Assembly (NCBI GenBank): GCA_013289685.1 | Contig: JABCZL010000006.1 | Coordinates: 124,001-188,000 of the forward strand | DNA length: 64,000 nt | Reading direction: 5' to 3' | Source of the DNA: Acidobacteriota bacterium | GTDB lineage: Bacteria > Acidobacteriota > Terriglobia > Terriglobales > Acidobacteriaceae | Shown here: in pieces, positions 38,160 through 47,865 of the stretch | Layout of the letters: each line of letters begins with the position of its first letter | How positions within the stretch are numbered: position 1 is the stretch's first letter | Program-made: the position numbers and the translations under genes | Notes under the pieces: generated by a model | What the model saw: only the letters and a program-made list of their open reading frames with translations | Databases searched by the model: none | Told to the model about the DNA's origin: nothing

Positions 38160-41100
38160 ATGCAAACAACCAGATTCGGTTCTGTAGCATTCGATGCTCG
38201 TAGCATCGCAAGGATCGCGGTCGATTTCGACGCTATGTCGAAGAGAATTTCACAGGTTGCCTGGTTGTCACTGACGGTGGGAGCCGCCCTTCTGGTTGTG
38301 GCCGCAATGGCGGTGGCGCAGTCGACCACGGGATCCGTCTATGGCCGGATTGCCGATCAATCGGACGCCGTCGTCGTGGGTGCCCGCGTAACGGCGCTTA
38401 ATACGGCGACCGGCGTAAGCTATCCGGGCCGTTCCGACGTCTGGGGGAATTACACCGTGTTCAACCTCCTGCCCGGCATCTACAACGTGACGGTCGAACA
38501 AGATGGATTCGAGAGTGCTGCGATTAAGGATGTCCGCATCGTGATCGACCAGAAGCAACTCATCAACTTCCGGCTCAAAATTGGAGCTGTAGCTACAGTG
38601 ACGACGGTGATGGACGCACCTACCATGCTCCAAACGGAAAGCGCCGAAACCGGCGATGTCATTCAATCGCACGATATTTTGAACCTACCGCTGAACGGGC
38701 GATTCTTCTATACCCTGACCGAGTTAGCCGCGGGCGTGACGACCGGAGCTGGCAACACCAATACCTTCAACTGGTCGATGAACGGACAGCGCGAATACGC
38801 CAACTCCATTCAGATTGATGGAGTGGAGTCTACGAGCAACCGTACCCAGGACATCACGGCGACTCCGAGCGTCGATGCGGTCGAGGAGTTCAAGGTAGCC
38901 ACCTCCTCTTACTCCGCGGAATTTGGGGGTTCTGCCGGTGGCGACGTATCGATCCAGACCAAGTCGGGATCGAACCACTGGCACGGAGATGCGTATGAAT
39001 TCTTTCGGCCGAACTTCACCGCAGCCAAGGATTATGGAATCTATGGAAACTACATTCCACCTTCAATTTTGAAGCAGCACAACTATGGTGGGACACTCGG
39101 TGGACCCATCGTGAAAAACAAAACGTTCTTTTTCGCGTCCTACGAGGGAGTGCACCAGACAACCGCCGCCAATTACATCGATTCCGTGCCCCCAATCAAC
39201 CAGATCAAAGTACTGTCTGACGGCTCAGTCGACTTGTCGGGATTGATTGATCCACTGGCGGGTCAGAATGGCGTGCCTGCCGGCCAGGTGATTCCTATTT
39301 TCGATCCTCAGGTCTCATTCCAGAATTATGGTGGCCTCTCCAAGCAATTCCCCGGAAACGTTATCCCCGCCAGCGAAGTCAGCACAGCCGGCTTGAACAC
39401 TCTGCTTCATTTCTTCCCGAAGCCCAACGTTACGGGATCGGATAACGGGTGGTTCAAGAACTACCTGGTGAGCGCCCCGGATAAGACAATCTCGAAGGTC
39501 GCCGATGCCCGCCTCGACCAGAACTTCTCCGACAATGACAGGCTTTCCGTGGTCTTTCACTACAACTATGGAACCATCTACGATGCCGGTCCTTATGGGA
39601 ACAACGCCACCGTTCCCAACGCCGGCGACAATGATTTTGGCAATAACCAGGAAAGTGGGGCGCAAGAATACTCTGTCACCGAGACTCACCTGTTCTCGAC
39701 CCGCTTCTTCAATGAGGCCCGGTTTGGATACACGAATTACTACCTTAATCAGTATCCTCTGCTGCTGGGGCAGAATCTGGCTACCCAATATGGCATGGCC
39801 AATGTAAATGTCCCTGGTTTTCCTGCAACTTACAGCTATCCTTACATTCAGCTCTATTCGGGATACTTCACCGGAGGCTCCTCCTACAAGCCTTTTTACA
39901 TCCGCGACCGTAACTGGCAGTTGACCGACAGCGTGACGCTGAGCGGCGTCGGAAAGCACGAATTCAAATTTGGCGGCGACTTCCGGCGCCTGAATTCGTA
40001 CCCCAATTTTTCTTTGTTCCCCGTCGGCTACCAGTACTACGGAGCTTATTTCTCGCCGTCCACGAGTGACCCGACCTTCGGATACTTCAACCCTTTCGCA
40101 TGGTTTCCCAACGGTGGCTCGGATGTCTCGGACCTGCTGGTTGGAGTTCCGTTCGTAACATACGTGGGGCTGCAGTTGACGAACCCACATACCCAGAGCT
40201 GGGAGATGCATTTTTTTGGAGCCGACACGTACAAAGTTACTCCCCGCCTGACTTTGACCTACGGGCTGCGCTATGAATTTCAGGCACCCTACACGGAAGC
40301 GCATAACCAGGCAGCCAATTACGATCCCACCACAGACAGCATGCTGCTGGCCGGACGCGGGGGCAACTCCGCGGGCTTGATGAATTCGCGTTGGAATAAC
40401 TTTGCGCCGCGATTTGGACTCGCATTCCAGCTGACACCGAAAACCGTCCTGCGGGGAGGTTATGGGCTGTTTTATTCTCCGGAGAACGATGCACGTGAGG
40501 ACATCCTGACCAAGAACTATCCTTTTGCAGAACTGAGTTCATACGAGAATTACTACTATTTCGGCCCGTGCAGCGTCACACCGCAAACTCCCGTTTGTGA
40601 TGGCACATACAACTACCAGCTCGACCAGGGGATTCCGCGGAACACGACGGTTGCGATTCCGTCAGGTGCCAGCAAAGTCCCAACTGCTTCGATTCCACAG
40701 GGCACCCTGCTGACGAGCTACTACGTCAACCCAAAGAACAAGACGGGATACGCCGAGCAGTTCAATCTGGCGGTGCAGCGTGAGCTGGGATCAAACTTTA
40801 CCCTGGAAGCTTCTTTTGTCGGCTCGAAGAGCCGACATCTTTCGTATGAGATTGGCGATATCAATTTCAATCTCGCCACTGGGAGTGAAGGTCTCATAAC
40901 CCCAAACCTTGGAAAGATCCAGGCTTTGACGGATTTCGGTTGGGGTGAGTACGATTCACTACAGGTGAAGCTGACCAAGCGAGTCTCCAAAAACCTGAAT
41001 TTCCTGGCGAACTACACGTACTCGCACAATATCGATAACGGTCCGGCGCCCTTTAACCTTGGCCAGAACAGCGATTTTCCTCAGAATCCGTACGACCTGA

Positions 41101-41705
41101 ACGCGGAAATCGCGTCTGCCGACAACGATGTGCGCCACAATTTTGTGTTGAGCGGCCTTTATCACCTGCCGATCGGACGCGGGCAAAAGTTCCTCGCAAA
41201 TTGGGGTCGCGTGGAAGAATTTGTGTTAGGGGGATGGCAACTCAACGGCATTCTGCAGCTTCACACCGGAAATCCGGTCAACGTCGTGCGCGGTGCTGCG
41301 CTCAATACTTGTCCGGGTGTGCGGCCTGATCTGGTGGGCGATCCCAACGGAACGCCACCTCCAGCACCGAATGGATCTGGGCCGCCTGCCGCGCCCGATC
41401 GAGGCTACTACTACTTCAATGTTGCTGCCTTTTCGGTCCCCTCCACTTTGACCGGCTGTACACCGGGCACGGCATCCAGAAACCTGATCACCGGTCCGGG
41501 ATTTGCCAATACAGACGCCTCGCTGTTTAAAGAGTTTGGGATCAAGGAAGATGTTAAGTTGCAGACTAGGTTTGAGGTCTTCAACATCACTAACACGCCG
41601 CATTTCGGCAACCCGGACGGGATCATAACCGACGGCACTTTCGGCCAGCTGACCAGGGCAGGTCAAATGCGGGTTGTTCAGTTGGCCGCAAAACTCATCT
41701 TCTGA
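38160..41705 (+). CDS. Oar-like TonB-dependent receptor with N-terminal carboxypeptidase-regulatory-like domain
   Basis: STTGSVYGRIADQSDAVVVGARVTALN; LPLNGRFFYTLTELAAGV; IDGVESTSNRTQDITATPSVDAVEEFKVATSSYSAEFGGSAGGDVSIQTKSGSNHWHG; ends ...LAAKLIF. Start set to ATG 38160 after a GGGGGGG run; the track start at 37908 overlaps the previous gene. Confidence 0.92.
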   Translation: MQTTRFGSVAFDARSIARIAVDFDAMSKRISQVAWLSLTVGAALLVVAAMAVAQSTTGSVYGRIADQSDAVVVGARVTALNTATGVSYPGRSDVWGNYTVFNLLPGIYNVTVEQDGFESAAIKDVRIVIDQKQLINFRLKIGAVATVTTVMDAPTMLQTESAETGDVIQSHDILNLPLNGRFFYTLTELAAGVTTGAGNTNTFNWSMNGQREYANSIQIDGVESTSNRTQDITATPSVDAVEEFKVATSSYSAEFGGSAGGDVSIQTKSGSNHWHGDAYEFFRPNFTAAKDYGIYGNYIPPSILKQHNYGGTLGGPIVKNKTFFFASYEGVHQTTAANYIDSVPPINQIKVLSDGSVDLSGLIDPLAGQNGVPAGQVIPIFDPQVSFQNYGGLSKQFPGNVIPASEVSTAGLNTLLHFFPKPNVTGSDNGWFKNYLVSAPDKTISKVADARLDQNFSDNDRLSVVFHYNYGTIYDAGPYGNNATVPNAGDNDFGNNQESGAQEYSVTETHLFSTRFFNEARFGYTNYYLNQYPLLLGQNLATQYGMANVNVPGFPATYSYPYIQLYSGYFTGGSSYKPFYIRDRNWQLTDSVTLSGVGKHEFKFGGDFRRLNSYPNFSLFPVGYQYYGAYFSPSTSDPTFGYFNPFAWFPNGGSDVSDLLVGVPFVTYVGLQLTNPHTQSWEMHFFGADTYKVTPRLTLTYGLRYEFQAPYTEAHNQAANYDPTTDSMLLAGRGGNSAGLMNSRWNNFAPRFGLAFQLTPKTVLRGGYGLFYSPENDAREDILTKNYPFAELSSYENYYYFGPCSVTPQTPVCDGTYNYQLDQGIPRNTTVAIPSGASKVPTASIPQGTLLTSYYVNPKNKTGYAEQFNLAVQRELGSNFTLEASFVGSKSRHLSYEIGDINFNLATGSEGLITPNLGKIQALTDFGWGEYDSLQVKLTKRVSKNLNFLANYTYSHNIDNGPAPFNLGQNSDFPQNPYDLNAEIASADNDVRHNFVLSGLYHLPIGRGQKFLANWGRVEEFVLGGWQLNGILQLHTGNPVNVVRGAALNTCPGVRPDLVGDPNGTPPPAPNGSGPPAAPDRGYYYFNVAAFSVPSTLTGCTPGTASRNLITGPGFANTDASLFKEFGIKEDVKLQTRFEVFNITNTPHFGNPDGIITDGTFGQLTRAGQMRVVQLAAKLIF

Positions 41706-41819
41706 AAAAAGAGATGAAGATGTAGGGGCATGCACCAGCGGAAACGTGATCGAAGAATGCGGGGCCTTTGGAGCCCGCCGCTTGCGCTCTGATCTGGAGT
41801 GCCTATACTGATCCACATC

Positions 41820-43841
41820 ATGGAATCCCGCCATCATCGAGAAATGGAGCCTCGCATCAGAGCGTGGCGCCGTCGATTGCGATACCTAGTGCGATCTGCC
41901 GCATTTCTTTGCTTGCTCGCGCACGGCCTAAGCTGCTGGGCCGACCCCGTCCTTCCCACGCTCATCAGTGACCACATGGTCCTGCAGCAGGGGCGGGAGA
42001 TTCGTCTCTGGGGCAAGGCGGATGCGGGTGAGTCGATCACTGTGAGCCTCGCCGGCCATGCCGCGACCACGACTGCCGACGCTCGTCACCGCTGGAACGT
42101 TCGTTTGCCGGCATTGGCGGCGGGTGGACCGTTCACCCTCACGGTACAGGGGAAAAAAAAGGTCGAAATAAAAGATGTGATGATCGGAGAGGTCTGGATC
42201 GCGTCCGGCCAGTCGAACATGACGTTCTCGCTCGATGGCGCCGAGGGCGCGGCCACGGAGGTTCCTAAAGCCGATTACCCGCAGATCAGACTGTTCACCG
42301 TCCCCCGGAAGATTGCGTTATCGCCGCAGGAAGACACGCTTCCGGCCCACTGGAAGATATGCACTCCCGATAGCGCGAAGGGCTTTTCTGCCGTCGCGTA
42401 TTTCTTTGCGCGCGAGATCCACCGCAAGCTGAATGTTCCCGTCGGCGTGGTAGAGAGTGCGTGGCCTGGAACTGCGATTGAAGATTGGATCGCTCCAGAA
42501 GCGTTTCAATCCGAAGCAACATTGAAGCCAGTTCTCGAAGGATGGCAACGCGCGACGCCCGCTGAAAAACAATTCGCCGAGAGTTCCCTCCCGTTCGGAC
42601 TGGAATTCGATGATTTCGAGTTGCTTCCTGCAACGCCCGGTTCGCCGACCAAACTGCTCGCGAACTTTGACGACGGAACCGCCCGCCTTTCCACGGGCGG
42701 ATCATTTTCATACAACTGGGAGGACGCGCCGGATGCGCCTTTCGAGCTCGTTTCGCCAGGCCGTGGAAGCGTGTTCGCAGCCCGCGTCGCCGGGCGACTC
42801 GATGGTACTCAGGATTCGACTCTGTCGGCCCGCTACAAACTGGATGGCTCCGCACTCGACCTCACTACTTATGCCGGCATTCGGTTTTGGGTGCGAGGCA
42901 ATGGTTCTTTTCGTTTTCGATCGAAGCAACCCACCGTCACCGACTGGGATGACTACGCCACGCCGGTGATGAAAGCATCAGCCGACTGGCACCCGGTGAC
43001 GGTGTGGTTCCGCGATCTCCGCCAGGACGGCTGGGGAGTTACCCTGCCCTATACGCAGGACGCGCTTTCGGGGTTCACGATCGAAAGCCTGACGACTTTA
43101 GAATATCCGCCAATCCCCGTCTCCGGTCTTTACGAAGGGATGATCACGCCTCTGCTGCCGTCAGCATTTCGCGGTGCGCTCTGGTACCAGGGAGAGAGCA
43201 ACGCACTCAAGGCTCACCAGTATCGGAAGCTGCTGCCCGCGCTGATCGGCAGCTGGCGCGACGGCTTGCACGACAAAGATCTGGAATTCTTGATTGTGCA
43301 GCTGCCGAATCACGGCGCACCGCCCGACCAGCCAGGCGAATCTGCGTGGGCCGAACTGCGCGAGGCGCAGCTCATGACGGTGCAGCACGTTCCGCAGACC
43401 GGCCTGGCCGTCACCATCGATGTCGGAGACCCGAAGGATCTTCATCCCCACCGCAAGCTGGAAGTTGGCCAGCGGCTCGCGCTGTGGTCGGAGGGTACGA
43501 CTTACAAGCAGCCGCTGGAATATTCGGGACCTTTATATGAGTCCATGCGGATCGATGGCAGTGAGATCCGACTGCGCTTTACTCGCGTCGGTTCAGGTCT
43601 GGAAGCGCGCAGCGGCACGGAGTTACATGGTTTTGCCATCGCCGGTGCGGATCGAAAGTTCCACTGGGCCGAGGCCCGCATTGACGGCGACACGGTCGTA
43701 GTTTCCAGTCGAGATGTGCCCAGTCCCGTAGCTGTGCGCTATGCGTGGGCGGACAGCCCGGTGTGCGATTTGTTTAATAAGGACGGCTTGCCAGCCTCGC
43801 CATTCCGGACTGACGATTGGGCCGGCATCACCGGGCAGTAG
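41820..43841 (+). CDS. Sialate O-acetylesterase-like SGNH carbohydrate esterase with an inserted jelly-roll/CIA30-like domain
   Basis: GEVWIASGQSNMTFSL (catalytic Ser block) and GALWYQGESNA; insert LLANFDDGTARLSTGGSFSYNWED...LDLTTYAGIRFWVRGNGSFRFRSKQP. Confidence 0.88.
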   Translation: MESRHHREMEPRIRAWRRRLRYLVRSAAFLCLLAHGLSCWADPVLPTLISDHMVLQQGREIRLWGKADAGESITVSLAGHAATTTADARHRWNVRLPALAAGGPFTLTVQGKKKVEIKDVMIGEVWIASGQSNMTFSLDGAEGAATEVPKADYPQIRLFTVPRKIALSPQEDTLPAHWKICTPDSAKGFSAVAYFFAREIHRKLNVPVGVVESAWPGTAIEDWIAPEAFQSEATLKPVLEGWQRATPAEKQFAESSLPFGLEFDDFELLPATPGSPTKLLANFDDGTARLSTGGSFSYNWEDAPDAPFELVSPGRGSVFAARVAGRLDGTQDSTLSARYKLDGSALDLTTYAGIRFWVRGNGSFRFRSKQPTVTDWDDYATPVMKASADWHPVTVWFRDLRQDGWGVTLPYTQDALSGFTIESLTTLEYPPIPVSGLYEGMITPLLPSAFRGALWYQGESNALKAHQYRKLLPALIGSWRDGLHDKDLEFLIVQLPNHGAPPDQPGESAWAELREAQLMTVQHVPQTGLAVTIDVGDPKDLHPHRKLEVGQRLALWSEGTTYKQPLEYSGPLYESMRIDGSEIRLRFTRVGSGLEARSGTELHGFAIAGADRKFHWAEARIDGDTVVVSSRDVPSPVAVRYAWADSPVCDLFNKDGLPASPFRTDDWAGITGQ

Positions 43842-43874
43842 TGAATCAAGTTCTGTTTTTTCGCAAACCTGAAT

Positions 43875-45701
43875 ATGAAGCATTTCCCGATCGTTTCTAA
43901 ACACACGCTGATCTGGCGTGCCGCATTGCTTCTGCTGTTGGCCACCGCCTTTGTGCTTGCCACGTCGTCTGGAAGCGGAGCGCAGGAGTGGAACCCGCAG
44001 CGCCTGAGCGCGCCGCTGCTGCGCGATCCGATCTGGGTGTACAACAACTGGTCGGCTTACGACGAATTATCGGACCGCATTCCCCTGACCGAAGAGCTGG
44101 CCATGCGGGAACTGGCGCAGATCGTCCGCCTGCAGCAATTCGGAGTGCGTTTCGACTATTACATGATGGACGCGTTCTGGTTCGCTCCCGACGGCGCCTA
44201 CCGCCAGTGGCGAAAGCCGAACTGGCCCGACGGTCCTGACCGCTGGATCGCGGAGTGCCGGCAAAATGGAATTCTGCCCGGACTATGGTTCAGCACCAAC
44301 ACGCTGGTGAAGATTAACACCGCGCCGCAATGGCAGAATTCTCTCAACAAGAACAAGGGATCGATGTCGTTTTACGAGGGCGGGTTTCTGCCCGATTTCA
44401 TGACGGTTCTGCAGTACTGGTATGATCGCGGCATCCGCATGTTCAAATTTGACTTCGTCGATTTTGGAGCGGCGACCCCAGACTCTGAAAAGACGCAAAC
44501 GCCACAAGAAATCAACCTCCGCAATCAAAACGCATTCCGCGAGGCGCTGCAGAAATTCCGCCAGAAAAATCCTGACGTCGTGCTCGAGGGCTTCAACGGT
44601 TTCGGCGGTGATGTCGAGTCCACCGACTTGCCTCTGCCCTTTCAGCATCCGGTCGATCTGCGCTGGCTGGAGGTGTTCGACGCCTTGTATTCCGGCGACC
44701 CGCGCCCTTCGGATGTTCCCGAGATGAATTTCTGGCGATCTGTGGACATTTACAGCGACCACATGGTGCGGCAGTACGAACGAAGCTTTCTCCCGCTGGA
44801 GCGAATCGACTCCACCGGCTTCATGATTGGCAACACCGGAACCATCTACTACCGAAAGACGAATGCGTTGCAGGGGATGTTGCTCCTGATGGTGGCTCGG
44901 GGCGGCTGGATAAATACCATTCACGGGAATCTTGAGTTCCTCGATGACCAGCAAGCGCGGTGGTTCGCCAAAGTGCAGTCGATGTACGTGCCTCTGCAGG
45001 CCATGGGGAGAACCAAGACGTTTGGTGGAATGCCGGGAGAAGTTAAGCCCTATGGTTTTGGTTCGTTCGATGCGCTAGGAGCGGTGTTTACGGTCGTGAA
45101 TCCGGGACAGACCGTGGAAGAGATCGAGATGCCATTGCTATCGCGAGTGCAGCCCCCGATTGCCGGCGGACGTATTCTTTTTCGTGATGCAGGATTCAAC
45201 CCTATTTTGACTGGGGACAAGATTAAACTGGGCCCTGGGCAGATGGCTGCGGTTGGATTCGGTCATTACGCGGAGGCAAAGTACGATTTGGGGATTCAAG
45301 AGGACGTACGAATTCCAATCATGATCCGCCCCGCGGCAGCACAGTTTCAGGTTGATGGCAGCAATGCCGTCACGGCGACGACCGCGCCTCCAGAGTCGGG
45401 CGATCTCAGAATTATTCTGCAGCAGCGAGGAAAAGATGGCCGTCTGATGCGGAGTTGGCCGGGCGGTCCGCCCGACGGTATCCCGATGGGCAAAGTTCTT
45501 GCGTTGCAGGCCACTCAGGGAGGGAAAAGTATCCCGATCGAGATCAACTACGACAAGCTGATCTGGAGCGGGCTCTCCTGGGCGGTGGGTGAGATTCGTC
45601 ATGATGCGATGCATGCCGGGGAGTCGATCACAATTCGCTGCTCATCGACCGAGAAAAATCCTGTCAACCTGGATTGCCGACTCTTCGCGGTGCAATATTA
45701 G
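43875..45701 (+). CDS. Secreted alpha-galactosidase-like (GH36/GH27/GH31-superfamily TIM barrel) protein
   Basis: Signal peptide; FGVRFDYYMMDAFWFAPDGAYRQWRKPNWPDGPDRWIAECRQNGILPGLWFS; RGIRMFKFDFVDFGAA. Confidence 0.7.
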   Translation: MKHFPIVSKHTLIWRAALLLLLATAFVLATSSGSGAQEWNPQRLSAPLLRDPIWVYNNWSAYDELSDRIPLTEELAMRELAQIVRLQQFGVRFDYYMMDAFWFAPDGAYRQWRKPNWPDGPDRWIAECRQNGILPGLWFSTNTLVKINTAPQWQNSLNKNKGSMSFYEGGFLPDFMTVLQYWYDRGIRMFKFDFVDFGAATPDSEKTQTPQEINLRNQNAFREALQKFRQKNPDVVLEGFNGFGGDVESTDLPLPFQHPVDLRWLEVFDALYSGDPRPSDVPEMNFWRSVDIYSDHMVRQYERSFLPLERIDSTGFMIGNTGTIYYRKTNALQGMLLLMVARGGWINTIHGNLEFLDDQQARWFAKVQSMYVPLQAMGRTKTFGGMPGEVKPYGFGSFDALGAVFTVVNPGQTVEEIEMPLLSRVQPPIAGGRILFRDAGFNPILTGDKIKLGPGQMAAVGFGHYAEAKYDLGIQEDVRIPIMIRPAAAQFQVDGSNAVTATTAPPESGDLRIILQQRGKDGRLMRSWPGGPPDGIPMGKVLALQATQGGKSIPIEINYDKLIWSGLSWAVGEIRHDAMHAGESITIRCSSTEKNPVNLDCRLFAVQY

Positions 45702-45717
45702 GCTCGCGGTCTCGCAC

Positions 45718-47721
45718 ATGGCTGCGCATTTTTCAAGTGGTCCTCTCGATCACAACAATATGTCACACCAACCTCGTGCAGCATTCCTCGAAATAAGGGC
45801 GCTGAGCATCGCGTTGGTCAGCTTGCTTTTCTGTGCGACATCCTGCGCTGCCCAATCCTTATCTCGCGGAGCGACCTACTTCGTGGATTGCAGCAACCAT
45901 GTGGAAAAGACCGACGGCCAATCAACGGATACACCTTGGACCACGCTGGAGCAAGTAAACGGACACACATTCGCCGCCGGGGATGAACTGCGCTTTAAGC
46001 GCGGCAGCATGTGCCACGGAATACTGTGGCCAAAAGGCAGCGGTTCGGATTCAGCGCCGATTCGGCTGACCGCTTACGGCACGGGAGCACGTCCGAGGAT
46101 TGTGGCGGATTCCGCCAAGGAGGAAGTACTGAAGCTGTTCAACCAGGAGTACTGGAACATCGACTCTCTCGATCTATCCGGGGCCAGTACGTTCGGCGTG
46201 TTCATCAGCGGGGACAAAGGCATCCTTCATCACATCCATCTGGCGAATCTGCGGGTCCACCATGTCGGTGGCGCAGAGATGAAACACAAGGAGAGCGGGT
46301 TAGTGGTGATTTCTCCGGGGAGTGTCGACCAGCGCTTCGACGATGTGCTCGTCGATGGCGTAACTGCCTACAACACGAAGGAGTGGGTTGGCATCATGGT
46401 AGGCGGTGGCAATTTTGGATGGCCGCCTGAGAGCACCTGGAGCACACACGTCGTTATTCGTAACTCAATCGTGCATGACGTTCAGGGAGACGGCATTGTG
46501 CTCTTTCGCGTGCGCGATGGCCGAATCGCTTCCAGCGTGGCCTGGAATACCGGCATGCAGGTAACCGAAAGCATGGGAACTCCCAATGCAATCTGGACAT
46601 GGATGTGTCGCGACTGCATTGTCGAGCAAAATGAAGCGTTTCTGACGGACAGCCCTGGCGTGGACGGTGGCGCCTTCGACATCGACTACGGCAACACGAA
46701 TAACTCTGTAGTCGACAATTACGGACACGATACGCAGGGATATTGCATTGCGGTCTTCGCCGCTGGATATATCACACATCACAGCGAAGTGCGGCGCAAC
46801 GCCTGCCTCAACAACGCGCGTAGCCCGAGGATGGCGCAGTTTCAAGGGGCCATCTTCTTACATACATGGAATGACGGAAAGCTGGATGGGCTCGTGATTG
46901 AAGACAACACGGTCTACTGGAATCCACCAGGGACTGCCCCGGCCCTCATCAACGACGCCATCTTTCAGGGCGGAGATGGAATCTTCCGCAACAACCGGAT
47001 TTACTCAACCTCGCCATGGATGATTACCAGCGACCGGGCCCTACATCTCGAAGGAAACGAGTACAGTCTTTACTCGCAGGATGGCGTGTTGGACGGAAAG
47101 TGGAACTACGGGGACCGCATGTTCCAGGGTTTCGCAGACTACCAGGCACACAGCGGCCAGGACGCCGGAAGCAGCTTTCGTCAGATCGCTGCGCCAAATA
47201 CTGACCAGACGTTTTGGCCGCAAGCCGCCGCCGCGACACCGCAACCGGACACAACCTATCGTGATCTGCTTTCAAAGCCGCTGACCGCCATCGACGGCGG
47301 TGCCGAACCGCCTCTGCGCGGCAAGTGGACGATTTATGCCGTGCTCTCAGGCAAGCTCGACTCTGACGGTTTGCTGAATGAAACGAGCCGCAGGCAATTA
47401 ACCATCCTCAAGAGCCTTGCGGCGCAGTTTCATGGCAATGGACTGAAGACGATGATCGCTTTTCGCCGGGTTCCAGACAAAGCTTCGGAAAAAGAATACC
47501 TGGCCAACGCAATCTCTGATCTCAATTTCGATACCGCCACATTCGTTGCAGCGCCGATTACGGAAGGAAACACATCGGAGGATCCGCTGCTGCTGTTTCT
47601 GTCGCCCGAGGGCCATGTGATCCACGCCTGGCGGGGCCTGGTGGGCGCAGCCGAGCTTGGCATCGCGGTCCGCCAAAACTTGGGCAGTCCTGCCTACTCC
47701 CAAATCGGTGAGACCAAGTAA
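45718..47721 (+). CDS. Secreted right-handed parallel beta-helix protein with possible thioredoxin-like C-terminal domain
   Basis: Beta-helix rungs (VIRNSIVHDVQGDGIVLFRVRDGRIASSVAWN; VVDNYGHDTQGYCIAVFAAGYITHHSEVRRNACLNN). Start at 45718 or 45760 preferred, since the track start overlaps the upstream gene. Confidence 0.75.
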   Translation: MAAHFSSGPLDHNNMSHQPRAAFLEIRALSIALVSLLFCATSCAAQSLSRGATYFVDCSNHVEKTDGQSTDTPWTTLEQVNGHTFAAGDELRFKRGSMCHGILWPKGSGSDSAPIRLTAYGTGARPRIVADSAKEEVLKLFNQEYWNIDSLDLSGASTFGVFISGDKGILHHIHLANLRVHHVGGAEMKHKESGLVVISPGSVDQRFDDVLVDGVTAYNTKEWVGIMVGGGNFGWPPESTWSTHVVIRNSIVHDVQGDGIVLFRVRDGRIASSVAWNTGMQVTESMGTPNAIWTWMCRDCIVEQNEAFLTDSPGVDGGAFDIDYGNTNNSVVDNYGHDTQGYCIAVFAAGYITHHSEVRRNACLNNARSPRMAQFQGAIFLHTWNDGKLDGLVIEDNTVYWNPPGTAPALINDAIFQGGDGIFRNNRIYSTSPWMITSDRALHLEGNEYSLYSQDGVLDGKWNYGDRMFQGFADYQAHSGQDAGSSFRQIAAPNTDQTFWPQAAAATPQPDTTYRDLLSKPLTAIDGGAEPPLRGKWTIYAVLSGKLDSDGLLNETSRRQLTILKSLAAQFHGNGLKTMIAFRRVPDKASEKEYLANAISDLNFDTATFVAAPITEGNTSEDPLLLFLSPEGHVIHAWRGLVGAAELGIAVRQNLGSPAYSQIGETK

Positions 47722-47865
47722 GCTCTAGTCTTCGTCCGTTATCGCGACGATTCCCAGCAAAATAGACGGTTCCGACGCCAATCAAGGCGAGGGAAGAGGT
47801 GGCACCGCACTCTTGACAGCGCGGGCCAAGCAAGTTATTCTTAGGCGAACAAAAGGCGAATAAAT

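Noticed and set aside
37908-38160. Upstream extension of the TonB receptor ORF
   Set aside because: It overlaps the GH43-like gene out of frame and lacks a signal sequence. ATG 38160 (or 38235) with a G-rich upstream stretch is the more plausible start.
39315-40304. Minus-strand 329-aa ORF antisense to the TonB-dependent receptor
   Set aside because: No domain or signal; the receptor frame has unmistakable motifs throughout.
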